Shown: positions 8,144-15,942 of the stretch, piece by piece
Layout: the number at the start of each line of letters is the position of its first letter
Position numbering within the stretch: position 1 is the first letter of the stretch
DNA from: Agrilutibacter niabensis
Lineage (GTDB): Bacteria; Pseudomonadota; Gammaproteobacteria; Xanthomonadales; Xanthomonadaceae
DNA: 64,000 nt
Direction: 5' to 3'
Assembly (NCBI RefSeq): GCF_042657165.1
Contig: NZ_JBHSNJ010000002.1
Coordinates: 212,589 to 276,588, forward strand
Translations under genes and position numbers: made by a program
Notes under the pieces: generated by a model
What the model was told of the DNA's origin: nothing
Databases searched by the model: none
What the model saw: the letters and a program-made list of their open reading frames with translations, nothing else

Positions 8144-9688
8144 ATGAGCGCACAAACGGCTTCAAAGAAACGTTCCTATGACGTGATCGTCGTCGGCGCC
8201 GGCCACAACGGCCTGGTCGCCGCGACCTATCTCGCCAAGGCGGGGAAGAAAGTGCTGGTCCTGGACCGCCGCGACCACGCGGGCGGTCAGCTGGCGCCGC
8301 TGGCCTTCGACGACGGCTTCCGTTTCGATGCCCTGCACGCCGGTGGACAGCTGCGTCCTGACATCGTCCGCGAGCTTGGCCTCGCCGACCATGGCCTCGC
8401 GAAGGCACAAGGTGCCGCGCCGGCCTACGTCTCGTTGCTGCCGGACGGACGCAAATTGCAGCTGTCGGTCGCGCCCGGCGACGACGCTACGCTGCAGTCG
8501 ATCCGTCAGTTCTCGGACGCAGATGCTTTGAGGTGGCCGGAGTTCGTGGCGTTCATGAATCGCGCAGCAGCGTTCCTGGACGCGGCCTATCGCACGCCAA
8601 TGCCGCGCCTGCCGCACGTCGGTCTCGCCGAAGGCTGGCCGCTGGCGAAGCTGGCGTGGATGCTGCGCCGCCTCGGCGGCCGCGACATGTTCCGGGTGAT
8701 CCGCTCGATGTCGATGTCGACGGTGGAATTCACCGAGGAATGGTTCGAGTCCGAGGAGCTCAAGGCCGCGATCGCCGCCGTCGGCATCCATGGCCACACG
8801 CTCGGGTCCATGTCCGCGGGCACCGGCTATACCCTGATGCACAACTGGCTCAACCGCGGCGGTCTCGCGCACCGCCCCGTGGTCGGCGGCAGCGTCCGCA
8901 TCGCCGAGGCGCTGGTTGCGGCGCTGACCAACAACGGGGGAGAGCTGCGCACATCCGCTGGCGTGCATCACATCGTCGTCGACAGGCAGCGTGCGACCGG
9001 CGTCGTGCTGGACAGCGGCGAGGAAATCCAGGCGTCCGCAGTGTTCTCGACCGCCGATCCGCGCCACACCCTGCTCGATCTGGTCGGGGCACCGGAACTG
9101 CCACCCGAGTTCGCCTGGCACACCCGGTCGATCAAGATGCGCGGCGCCGTCGCCAAGGTGCATCTGCTCACCGACGGCAAGCACGGCCTGCCGGTCGCCA
9201 CGCTGGCGGTCGCGCCGACGCTGAAGTACCTGGAGCGCGCGTTCGATGCCGCCAAGTACGGGGAGGTCTCCGCGCAACCCTACCTGGAGGCGACGGCGAA
9301 CCACGACGTGGTGTCGATCCATTTCCAGTTCGCGCCTTATGCGTTGCGTCGCCAGGACTGGAGCAGCGCGCGCGCAACGGTCGAACAACTCGCCGTGGAC
9401 ACGCTCGCTGCGCACTTCCCCGCCCTCAAGGCTTCGATCCTGCAGGTCCGCTCGCTGACGCCGGTGGATCTGGAAAAGACCTTCGGCCTCACCGAGGGCG
9501 ACCCCAACCATGGCCAGCTGATCCTCGATCAGATGTTCTTCATGCGGCCGATGCCGGGCTGGTCGGACCACCGCACGCCCATCGACGGCCTGCATCTGTG
9601 CGGCAGCGGCGTGCACGGAGGCGGTGGCATCAGCGGCGCCAGTGGCCGCAATGCGGCGCGCGCGTTCCTGAAGACGAAAAGCGCCTGA
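8144..9688 (+). CDS. FAD-dependent oxidoreductase, CrtI/PYROXD2-like (second paralog)
   Basis: A 514-aa paralog of the preceding gene, with the same architecture. FAD motif VVGAGHNGLVAATYLA is at about residue 14-30, and CGSGVHGGGGISGASG is the C-terminal flavin block. Blocks shared with the first copy include LKYLERAFDAAKYGE and QMFFMRPMPGW. The ATG begins three bases after the upstream stop, and its ribosome site (GGAAG) lies in the last codons of that gene, so the two are translationally coupled. The pairing of two divergent copies suggests a heteromeric enzyme or two successive oxidations. Specific substrate unknown. Confidence 0.85.
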   Translation: MSAQTASKKRSYDVIVVGAGHNGLVAATYLAKAGKKVLVLDRRDHAGGQLAPLAFDDGFRFDALHAGGQLRPDIVRELGLADHGLAKAQGAAPAYVSLLPDGRKLQLSVAPGDDATLQSIRQFSDADALRWPEFVAFMNRAAAFLDAAYRTPMPRLPHVGLAEGWPLAKLAWMLRRLGGRDMFRVIRSMSMSTVEFTEEWFESEELKAAIAAVGIHGHTLGSMSAGTGYTLMHNWLNRGGLAHRPVVGGSVRIAEALVAALTNNGGELRTSAGVHHIVVDRQRATGVVLDSGEEIQASAVFSTADPRHTLLDLVGAPELPPEFAWHTRSIKMRGAVAKVHLLTDGKHGLPVATLAVAPTLKYLERAFDAAKYGEVSAQPYLEATANHDVVSIHFQFAPYALRRQDWSSARATVEQLAVDTLAAHFPALKASILQVRSLTPVDLEKTFGLTEGDPNHGQLILDQMFFMRPMPGWSDHRTPIDGLHLCGSGVHGGGGISGASGRNAARAFLKTKSA

Positions 9689-9702
9689 CCGGCGGCCAGA
9701 CG

Positions 9703-9725
9703 GGCGGGCGGCATGGCCGCCCGCC
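9703..9725. terminator. GC-rich hairpin downstream of the FAD genes
   Basis: GGCGGGCGGC and GCCGCCCGCC form a 10-bp stem shortly after the stop of the second FAD gene. There is no following T-tract, so it is either a weak terminator, an mRNA 3' stabiliser, or a small repeat. A second G/C-rich inverted stretch (CCCGCCCCGGCGGG) follows at about 9743-9756. Confidence 0.45.
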
Positions 9726-9796
9726 ATGCGTACGGGGCTTGACCCGCCCCGGCGGGTGGCAGCTAATGGCGACCCAAGGCCCCCGTTGATTCCGGT

Positions 9797-11434
9797 ATGT
9801 ATCTCGAGCATTACGGCCTGAAAGAACCGCCGTTCTCGATCACGCCCGACCCGCGTTTCGTGTTCCTCAGCGAGCGCCATCGGGACGCCCTCGCGCACCT
9901 GCTGTTCGGGATCGGCCAGGGCGGCGGCGGTGGCTTCGTGCAGCTCACGGGCGAGGTCGGCACCGGCAAGACCACGCTGAGCCGCCTGCTGCTCGATCAG
10001 ATTCCGGAGAACACCCGTGTCGCGCTGGTGCTCAACCCGCGCCTGTCGCCGGTCGAGCTGCTGGAAACGATCTGCGAGGAGCTGCACCTCGACATAGAGC
10101 ACGGGCGCGGCAGCATCAAGGCGCTCACCGACGCGCTCAACGCCTACCTGCTGGAAGCCTACGCGCAGGGCCTGCGGGTGGTGCTGATCATCGACGAGGC
10201 GCAGAACCTCTCGATCGAGGCACTGGAGCAGGTGCGCCTGCTCACCAACCTGGAAACCGATACGCAGAAGCTGCTGCAGATCATCCTGCTCGGGCAGCCG
10301 GAGCTGCGCGACATCCTCGCCCGCCCCGACCTGCGCCAGCTTGCGCAACGCATCACCGCGCGCTTCCACCTGACGCCGCTCGACGCCACCGAGACCACCA
10401 ATTACCTGCGACACCGCTACCGCGTCGCCGGTGGCCTGCACCTGCCGTTCGACGCCGCCGCGATCCGGCGCGTCCACGCGCATTCCGGCGGCGTGCCGCG
10501 CCTGATCAACGTGATCGCCGAACGCGCCCTGCTCGGCGGCTACGCCCACGACGACACCCGCATCGACGCCCGCACCATCGACCGTGCGGCGAAGGAAGCG
10601 TTGGCGCCAAAAGCGACTTCCTGGCCCGGCGGGCGCTGGCTGCTGCCTGCGGGGGTGGGTGCCGCGGCGCTGCTCTTGATCGCGGGCGTCTACGCATGGC
10701 GAGCCCCGACGGTGAAAGTGGCGGATCGGTTGCAGGATGCGCCGGTCGCGGTGGCAACCGCGTCGGGCGCCGAAGCTTCGAAGCGGGATCCGCAGGCGAA
10801 GAACGCGCGCGCCGCGGCCCTCGATGCCACAGCGCTGGCCGCGCGCATCGACGGCGCCGCACCCGCTTCGCCGCTGGCGTGGAAGCAACTGCTGGAGCTG
10901 TGGAAGCTGTCGTCCGACGACGCCAGCATCGGCATCGCATCCCAGTGCCCCTTCGCGATCGCCATCGATGCGTACTGCCTGCGCGCGCGTGGTCCGCTCG
11001 ACCGTCTCGTCGCGCAGGACCGGCCCGCCCTGCTGCACCTGCGCCACGGCGCACGTGATGCATGGGCACTGCTGCTCGGCGCCGATGCGCGGAACGTGCG
11101 CCTGTCGCTGGATGGCCGTGCGCTGGACGTCGATCGCATTGCCCTGTCGCGCCATTGGAACGGCGAATACACCACGCTCTGGCGCGGACCGGACGGCCTG
11201 GCGCTCCCGCTCGCCGACAACAGTCCCGCGATGCCCTGGGTACGAAACCACCTCACGACGCACTATCTGCCCGTCGACGCCGTCGCCGCGCTCGATGCGA
11301 ACATGCGCGCCGCGGTGCAGCGCTTCCAGGGCGACAGCGGCCTGGCCAGCGACGGAGTGATCGGTCCGGAAACCCTGATGGCCCTCGCCTCGCGCGACGA
11401 GGACGGTCCACGCCTGCTGAAGGGGCTGGAATAG
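9797..11434 (+). CDS. exeA: ExeA/GspA-like AAA ATPase with peptidoglycan-binding domain
   Basis: This 545-aa inner-membrane ATPase assists assembly of the type II secretion secretin through the cell wall (ExeA in Aeromonas). The N-terminal ATPase has Walker A GEVGTGKTT at 52-60 and Walker B VVLIIDEAQ with Asp133-Glu134. One transmembrane helix follows at about 280-297. The C-terminal region ends in a PG_binding_1-like module (AVQRFQGDSGLASDGVIGPE). The order cytoplasmic ATPase, single membrane span, periplasmic peptidoglycan-binding domain matches ExeA. It is followed 2 bp later by the ExeB-type partner. The rest of the T2SS genes are not in this window. Confidence 0.9.
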   Translation: MYLEHYGLKEPPFSITPDPRFVFLSERHRDALAHLLFGIGQGGGGGFVQLTGEVGTGKTTLSRLLLDQIPENTRVALVLNPRLSPVELLETICEELHLDIEHGRGSIKALTDALNAYLLEAYAQGLRVVLIIDEAQNLSIEALEQVRLLTNLETDTQKLLQIILLGQPELRDILARPDLRQLAQRITARFHLTPLDATETTNYLRHRYRVAGGLHLPFDAAAIRRVHAHSGGVPRLINVIAERALLGGYAHDDTRIDARTIDRAAKEALAPKATSWPGGRWLLPAGVGAAALLLIAGVYAWRAPTVKVADRLQDAPVAVATASGAEASKRDPQAKNARAAALDATALAARIDGAAPASPLAWKQLLELWKLSSDDASIGIASQCPFAIAIDAYCLRARGPLDRLVAQDRPALLHLRHGARDAWALLLGADARNVRLSLDGRALDVDRIALSRHWNGEYTTLWRGPDGLALPLADNSPAMPWVRNHLTTHYLPVDAVAALDANMRAAVQRFQGDSGLASDGVIGPETLMALASRDEDGPRLLKGLE

Positions 11435-11436
11435 CC

Positions 11437-12264
11437 ATGTCGCTCATCCTCGAAGCCCTCCGCAAGTCCGAAGCCGAACGCCGCCGCGGGCAGACGCCCG
11501 ACCTGCTCAGCGATGCAACGCCGGTCGCGCCCTCCGCGCATGCGGCGACACGGAACGCGGGCACCGTCATCTCCGTCGCAACCGCCGCGCTGATCACGCT
11601 GCTGCTGGTGGCGTGGTGGCTGCGTCCCCAGGCGAAGCCCGGGCAGGAACCGGACATCCCTGCCTCCGGACCCAGCGGTTCGGATGCGGTGGCGGCGGCG
11701 ACGACAATCAATGCGTCAGAGCCCCGGCAAGCGCGTTCGCAGGATCAGGCAAGCGTGGCTTCCGCATCCGCAGGCACGCCGCCGGCACATGCGGAACTCA
11801 CGCCGCCGGCAATGCCGCCATCTCCGCCTGCCACCACCGATACAGCGGCAACCCGCATGGCGACAACGCAAATGGCTACAACAGGTGCGACCATGCCACC
11901 GCGTTCGGCTTCGCAATCGCCACCACCAGCGATCGCCACTGCCAGCAAGCCAGCCGTTTCCACGGCGCCGGCTGCACCAGCAATGCCGATCGAACCTCCG
12001 GTCGCACCTGCGCAACCCGTGTTCACCAGTCCGGATGTGCCCCTGCGGCTGGCCGACCTGCCCAGCGACGAGCGCCAGGAGTTGCCCGCGCTGAAAGTCA
12101 GCATGCATATGTGGGCGTCCGATCCCGCCAACCGCTTCGCCATCATCGACGGCGCGCGCGTGAACGAAGGCGATCGCGTCGGCGACGCCATCGTCCAGGC
12201 GATCCAGCAGGATGGCGTGCTGCTCGCGTGGCGCGGACGCAGCATCCGCCTGCCGATCCGCTAG
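11437..12264 (+). CDS. exeB: ExeB/GspB-like type II secretion assembly protein
   Basis: A 275-aa bitopic membrane protein that pairs with ExeA. The family-typical N-terminus is MSLILEALRKSEAERRRGQ, then a single transmembrane helix at about 47-66. A long Ala/Pro/Thr-rich, low-complexity periplasmic linker follows to about residue 190. The C-terminal GspB domain begins near DVPLRLADLPSDER and includes HMWASDPANRFAIIDG and NEGDRVGDA. The start is fixed by the conserved N-terminus, 2 bp after the ExeA stop. The TonB-like linker fits a protein that spans the periplasm to reach the secretin. Confidence 0.88.
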   Translation: MSLILEALRKSEAERRRGQTPDLLSDATPVAPSAHAATRNAGTVISVATAALITLLLVAWWLRPQAKPGQEPDIPASGPSGSDAVAAATTINASEPRQARSQDQASVASASAGTPPAHAELTPPAMPPSPPATTDTAATRMATTQMATTGATMPPRSASQSPPPAIATASKPAVSTAPAAPAMPIEPPVAPAQPVFTSPDVPLRLADLPSDERQELPALKVSMHMWASDPANRFAIIDGARVNEGDRVGDAIVQAIQQDGVLLAWRGRSIRLPIR

Positions 12265-12450
12265 TCCCTTCCCGGGCCCTTCGCCTTGCCGCGAGCGTCG
12301 AACGCCGGCGGGTGAGAAGTTCAGCGTCGTGGCGCATGCAGCCAGGATGTAAGGAATCGCCCTGCCTGGCGAATCACCCTTCTGACAGCGCATTGCACCC
12401 CGCTCCGCCGGCTGCCCCGGCGCCCCTTCCCTAGAATCGACGCGGAATCC

Positions 12451-12969
12451 ATGGAAATCGCCGCCACCATGCAGGACAGCACGCGACAGCACTTCGGCGA
12501 ACTGCTCGAACGCCACCGCGGCATCGTGTTCAAGGTCGCGTATTCGTACTGCCCGCATCCGGACGATCGCGCCGAGCTCGTGCAGGAGATCGCGACCCAG
12601 CTGTGGCGCGCGTTTCCCGGATACGACGCGGAACGCAGTTTTTCCACCTGGATGTACCGCATTGCGTTGAACGTGGCGATCTCGTCGCTGCGCAGCCGCC
12701 GCCACGACCTGCATTCGGTGCCGCTGGACGAGGCCCTGCACGACGTGCCCGGTGACGAGGGCGGTCACGAAACCGCGGATCAGCTGCGCCTGCTTCGCCA
12801 ATGCATCGCGCGGCAGGACCCGCTCAACCGCGCCCTGCTGCTGCTGTACCTGGAAGACCGCAGCCATCGCGAGATCGCCGAGATCCTCGGCATCAGCGAA
12901 GGCAACGTGGCGACCAAGATCAGCCGGCTCAAGCAACGCATCCGCGACGACTTCTCCGACAGACAATGA
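12451..12969 (+). CDS. ECF-type RNA polymerase sigma factor
   Basis: A 172-aa group 4 sigma-70 factor. Region 2 covers roughly residues 15-80 (ELLERHRGIVFKVAYSY, then FSTWMYRIALNVA). Region 4 covers about 115-165, with the HTH HREIAEILGISEGNVATKIS. The ATG at 12451 is used; a second at 12469 is possible. Its stop overlaps the start of the next gene as ATGA, so the two proteins are probably made in fixed ratio. An anti-sigma role for that partner is plausible. The 186 bp upstream holds an imperfect inverted stretch around 12352-12376 but no promoter I can assign. Confidence 0.9.
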   Translation: MEIAATMQDSTRQHFGELLERHRGIVFKVAYSYCPHPDDRAELVQEIATQLWRAFPGYDAERSFSTWMYRIALNVAISSLRSRRHDLHSVPLDEALHDVPGDEGGHETADQLRLLRQCIARQDPLNRALLLLYLEDRSHREIAEILGISEGNVATKISRLKQRIRDDFSDRQ

Positions 12970-13646
12970 CGATGGACACCACCATGGAACTCGATGAACT
13001 CAAGCAGGCCTGGCAGGCAATGGCCCAGCGAGTGGACAGCACCAGCGCGCTTGGCATCCGGCTCTACCGCGAAAACAGGCTGGACAGGATCCGCAGGACA
13101 TTGCGCTGGCTGATGGCTGGCCAGGTCCTGCAGATCGCGATCTGGATCGGGGTGATCACGGTCGTCGCTCCGTTCTGGATCGAGCATCGCGCCGTTCCGC
13201 ACCTGCTCGCCTTCGGGCTGATCCTGCATGCCTATGCCGTGGCGACCATCATCGGCGGCGTCGTCCAGCTGCTACTGATGGCGGCGATCGACTACGCGGC
13301 GCCGGTGCTCACGCTGCAGCGGCGGCTGGTGCGGCTGCGGACGCTGCGAATCTGGATAAACCTGGTGCTCAGCGTGATGTGGTGGCCGTTGTGGATTGTC
13401 GGCTTCGTGGTGGGCGTGAAGTGGTGGTTGGGCGTCGATCTCTACATCGCTGCCCCGGGCTTCGTACTGGCAAACGTCGTATTCGGGCTCGCCGCACTGG
13501 CCGCAACGGCCTGGTTCGCTCGACGGATCGCGCGGCGCGCGAAGGAAACCGGCAGGCCGGCGCGATTTGCCGATGACCTGGCGGGCCACAGCCTGCGGCG
13601 GGCGATAGGCCAGCTCGACGAGATTGCGAAGTTCGAGCGCGAGTGA
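12966..13646 (+). CDS. Multi-pass membrane protein coupled to the ECF sigma factor
   Basis: I do not recognise a named family. The 226-aa product starts with a soluble stretch of about 45 residues (MELDELKQAWQAMAQRVD). About five hydrophobic segments follow, including GQVLQIAIWIGVITVV, LILHAYAVATIIGGV, LVLSVMWWPLWIVGFV and VLANVVFGLAALAATAW. A charged C-terminal tail closes it. The ATG at 12966 overlaps the sigma-factor stop, with an alternative ATG at 12972. The position and the short cytoplasmic N-terminus fit an anti-sigma-like membrane regulator, but no zinc-finger HxxxCxxC anti-sigma motif is seen. Function is inferred from context only. Confidence 0.75.
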   Translation: MTMDTTMELDELKQAWQAMAQRVDSTSALGIRLYRENRLDRIRRTLRWLMAGQVLQIAIWIGVITVVAPFWIEHRAVPHLLAFGLILHAYAVATIIGGVVQLLLMAAIDYAAPVLTLQRRLVRLRTLRIWINLVLSVMWWPLWIVGFVVGVKWWLGVDLYIAAPGFVLANVVFGLAALAATAWFARRIARRAKETGRPARFADDLAGHSLRRAIGQLDEIAKFERE

Positions 13647-13655
13647 TCGATCGGG

Positions 13656-13690
13656 CACAAAAAAAACGGGCCAATGGCCCGTTTTTTTTT
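13656..13690. terminator. Bidirectional rho-independent terminator
   Basis: A run of eight A residues, the stem ACGGGCC-AAT-GGCCCGT, and a run of nine to ten T residues form an intrinsic terminator readable from both sides. It sits exactly between the convergent sigma-factor operon and the desaturase gene. Confidence 0.92.
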
Positions 13691-13714
13691 GTTGTCCGCG
13701 GACGGAGCGCAGGA

Positions 13715-14740
13715 TCAGGCGTGAACGCGCTTCGGGAAACCCACCATCCGTCGCGTCTCTTCGCACCACAGCTTCAGCCGCGCGCTCTTCAGGCTCGTCC
13801 ATAGCGTGATCCGCGGCGCCGCCTGCAGCAGCGGGCTGGATTCGAACGCCTCGCGCAGTCGGTAGTTCGGAATGCGGCTGGCGAGGTGGTGGATGTGGTG
13901 GTAGCCGATGTTGCCGGTGAACCAATGCACCACGCGCGGCAGGTCGTAGAAGGAACTGCCGGCGATCGCCGCCTGGTTCGAATCCCAATCTTCCTTGCGC
14001 GTCCAGTACGTCTCCTCGAAGGTGTGCTGCACGTAGAACAGCCACACGCCCGCTGCGCCGGCGATCAGCACGATCGGCAGGTGCACGAGCAGCACGGCCT
14101 GCCAGCCCAGCGCCCATGCCATCAGGCCACCGACAACCAGCAGCACGAGGTTGTTGAGCAGCACGCTCGCCCATTCCTTCTTCCAGGTGAAGGGCAGGTC
14201 GAACGGGAAGCGATGCTTGAGTACGAACTGGTACAGCGGACCCACGCCGAGCAGCACCGGCGTGCTGCGATACAGGCGATAGCCGAGGCGGCCGAGCCAG
14301 GAGCGCGAGCGGTACTCGGCGACGGTCAGGGTTTCGATGTCACCCATCTCGCGGCGGTCGAGGTTGCCCGAGGTGCCGTGGTGGATGGCGTGGGTCTTCT
14401 TCCAGTAGCCGTACGGGAACAGCGTGACCACACCGAGCGTGCGGCCAACCATGTCGTTCGCGCGCGAGCTGGCGAAGAACGAGCCGTGCCCGCAGTCGTG
14501 CTGGATGATGAAGGCGCGCACATACAGACCCGCCGCCGGAACGGCCAGCAGCAGCGTCCAGCCGTAGCCCCATTCGCCGATCACGCTCCATGCCATCAGC
14601 GCCCACAGCGCGGCGAACGGGACCATGGTGTTGATCAGCTGCCATACGGCGCGACCGAGATGCGGCGCGGCGAACTGCGCGCAGAGTTTGCGAAGATTGG
14701 TGGGCGGTGCGGAAGCGGTGTGCGTTGCAGCGGTATTCAA
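13715..14740 (-). CDS. Membrane fatty acid desaturase
   Basis: An integral-membrane di-iron desaturase (341 aa) that introduces a double bond into phospholipid acyl chains. The three histidine boxes are present: HDCGHG (81-86), HAIHH (117-121) and HHIHH (about 275-280), separated by paired membrane helices. The start codon is TTG at 14740, supported by a strong ribosome site (GGGGAG, 8 nt upstream) and by the absence of a nearby in-frame ATG. The A-rich N-terminus (NTAATHTASAPP) looks cytosolic. It is probably monocistronic, closed by the terminator at 13656-13690. Regiospecificity, possibly delta-12-like, cannot be read from sequence. Confidence 0.88.
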   Translation of the reverse strand: MNTAATHTASAPPTNLRKLCAQFAAPHLGRAVWQLINTMVPFAALWALMAWSVIGEWGYGWTLLLAVPAAGLYVRAFIIQHDCGHGSFFASSRANDMVGRTLGVVTLFPYGYWKKTHAIHHGTSGNLDRREMGDIETLTVAEYRSRSWLGRLGYRLYRSTPVLLGVGPLYQFVLKHRFPFDLPFTWKKEWASVLLNNLVLLVVGGLMAWALGWQAVLLVHLPIVLIAGAAGVWLFYVQHTFEETYWTRKEDWDSNQAAIAGSSFYDLPRVVHWFTGNIGYHHIHHLASRIPNYRLREAFESSPLLQAAPRITLWTSLKSARLKLWCEETRRMVGFPKRVHA

Positions 14741-14901
14741 AGAGGTTCTCCCCTACTGGACCTCCATTGTCCGGCCCCATCGCCCCCATCGCAAACGACG
14801 CGTGCGTATGGTGTTCAGCCTGAATGCGCGCCCGGTCACATTCCGCTTGCACAACACCGGGGCGACTGCGACGCTGCCGCCAATTTCCGCAGGGTCGGAC
14901 C

Positions 14902-15123
14902 ATGCAACGCATCAGTTTTGAACTCGACCGCGACTTCGTCGAGCTGAACCAGCTCCTCAAACTCACGGGACTGTGCGACAGCGGGGGTGCCGGCAAGCAA
15001 CTGGTCGCCAGCGGCGCCGTGCGCGTCGACGGCGTGGTCGAGCTGCGCAAGACCTGCAAGATCCACGCGGGCCAGCGCGTGGCAATCGGGGATGTGGAGA
15101 TCGGGGTCGTCGCGGCGGGCTGA
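14902..15123 (+). CDS. YbcJ-like S4-domain RNA-binding protein
   Basis: A 73-aa protein consisting of one S4 domain: FVELNQLLKLTGLCDSGGAGK, then GAVRVDGVVELRKTCKI. It matches the YbcJ/YaaA-like small S4 family, which binds structured RNA and is linked to ribosome-related functions. The ATG at 14902 is chosen because the conserved domain begins at once. An upstream ATG at 14824 would add 26 Arg/Ser/Pro-rich residues with no family match. It diverges from the desaturase. Confidence 0.82.
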   Translation: MQRISFELDRDFVELNQLLKLTGLCDSGGAGKQLVASGAVRVDGVVELRKTCKIHAGQRVAIGDVEIGVVAAG

Positions 15124-15145
15124 CCGAATCGAGGGATGAAGGCCA

Positions 15146-15283
15146 TCAGTCCCGGTTGTCGAAGAAGAAGACCAGCACGCTGCCGGCCAGCAGGCCCCAC
15201 ATCAGCCCGCGGCAATACCACCAGCTTGTCGAACGACCGCCCTTCGCCGCCTTCGCAGCCGGTGACAGCGGTCGCGATATCAC
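15146..15283 (-). CDS. Possible 45-aa single-pass membrane microprotein
   Basis: A short frame reads from a GTG at 15283 to a TGA at 15146. Its first part is basic (AAKAAKGGRS) and its second is a clean hydrophobic helix (GLMWGLLAGSVLVFFF) ending in DNRD. This positive-inside arrangement is what a real small membrane protein would show. It fits neatly in the gap between the S4 gene and the divergent GAF gene. No convincing ribosome site is seen before the GTG; an internal ATG at 15202 would leave only 18 residues. I do not recognise it, and it could be chance in GC-rich DNA. Confidence 0.35.
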   Translation of the reverse strand: MISRPLSPAAKAAKGGRSTSWWYCRGLMWGLLAGSVLVFFFDNRD

Positions 15284-15332
15284 GCCTGGAAATCTGGTTT
15301 AACCTCAACCTCCCGCGCTGGGGAGACCACCC

Positions 15333-15842
15333 GTGCCCGACGCCGTCACCCGATTCCTGGATCGCAGCGACGCCCTGCTGGTGCGGCTCGACGAGCAACT
15401 GAGCCTGGCGGAGAGCTCGCAGGAAGCGGCCTGGATCATCTGCGAATACACCGGTCGCGAACTCAACCTCGCCGACTGCGTGGTCTACCTGCCCACGGAT
15501 GCCGCCGGCCTGGTCCAGACCGCTGCATGGGGACCCAAGCGTGGCGCCGACCGCATGCTGGAATCGCGCATCCACATGTCCATCGGCAAGGGCATCGCGG
15601 GTGCTTGCGCCAGGCAGCTGAAGACGCTGCGCGTGGATGACACGCGCGAAGATCCGCGCTACGTGCGTGACATCGAGCCGTGCCTGTCGGAGCTCGCGGT
15701 TGCCATCTGCCAGGACGAGATCCTGCTCGGCGTCCTCGACAGCGCGCACGCCGACCTCGCCTTCTACGACAACCGCTACGAGCAGGCCTTCGAGGCGATC
15801 GCGGAATGCAGCGCGGCGCACCTGTGGCGGTTGCGTTCGTAG
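15333..15842 (+). CDS. GAF-domain protein
   Basis: A 169-aa cytosolic protein made of one GAF sensory domain. It begins with GTG at 15333, which has a good ribosome site (GGGGAG) 9 nt upstream. Typical GAF features are the central strand CVVYLPTDAAGLVQTAAW, MSIGKGIAGACARQ, DDTREDPRY and the final strand EILLGVLDSAHADLAFYD. There is no attached output domain, so it may be a free-standing small-molecule or redox sensor, as in fRMsr-like proteins. The methionine-sulfoxide reductase Cys set is not evident. The ligand cannot be predicted. Confidence 0.82.
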   Translation: MPDAVTRFLDRSDALLVRLDEQLSLAESSQEAAWIICEYTGRELNLADCVVYLPTDAAGLVQTAAWGPKRGADRMLESRIHMSIGKGIAGACARQLKTLRVDDTREDPRYVRDIEPCLSELAVAICQDEILLGVLDSAHADLAFYDNRYEQAFEAIAECSAAHLWRLRS

Positions 15843-15942
15843 CAGCGTTTCCTTGCCATCGATCGGCGGTCCAGCTCCCGGCACTTGGCCGTCCCTGCCA
15901 ATGGCGCTACGTTCGCGCCGACATTGCTGCCCAGGAGACGCC

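Noticed and set aside
6557..9688. Carotenoid desaturases (crtI)
   Set aside because: The FAD proteins share the fold but there are no crtB, crtE or crtY neighbours, and the cluster context points to amine or one-carbon chemistry.
8162..11263. 1033-codon minus-strand open frame opposite the second FAD gene and exeA
   Set aside because: It spans two unrelated real genes and the gap between them, with shadow-like composition and no domains.
12966..13646. A classical zinc-binding anti-sigma factor
   Set aside because: The HxxxCxxC motif is absent; only context supports a regulatory role.
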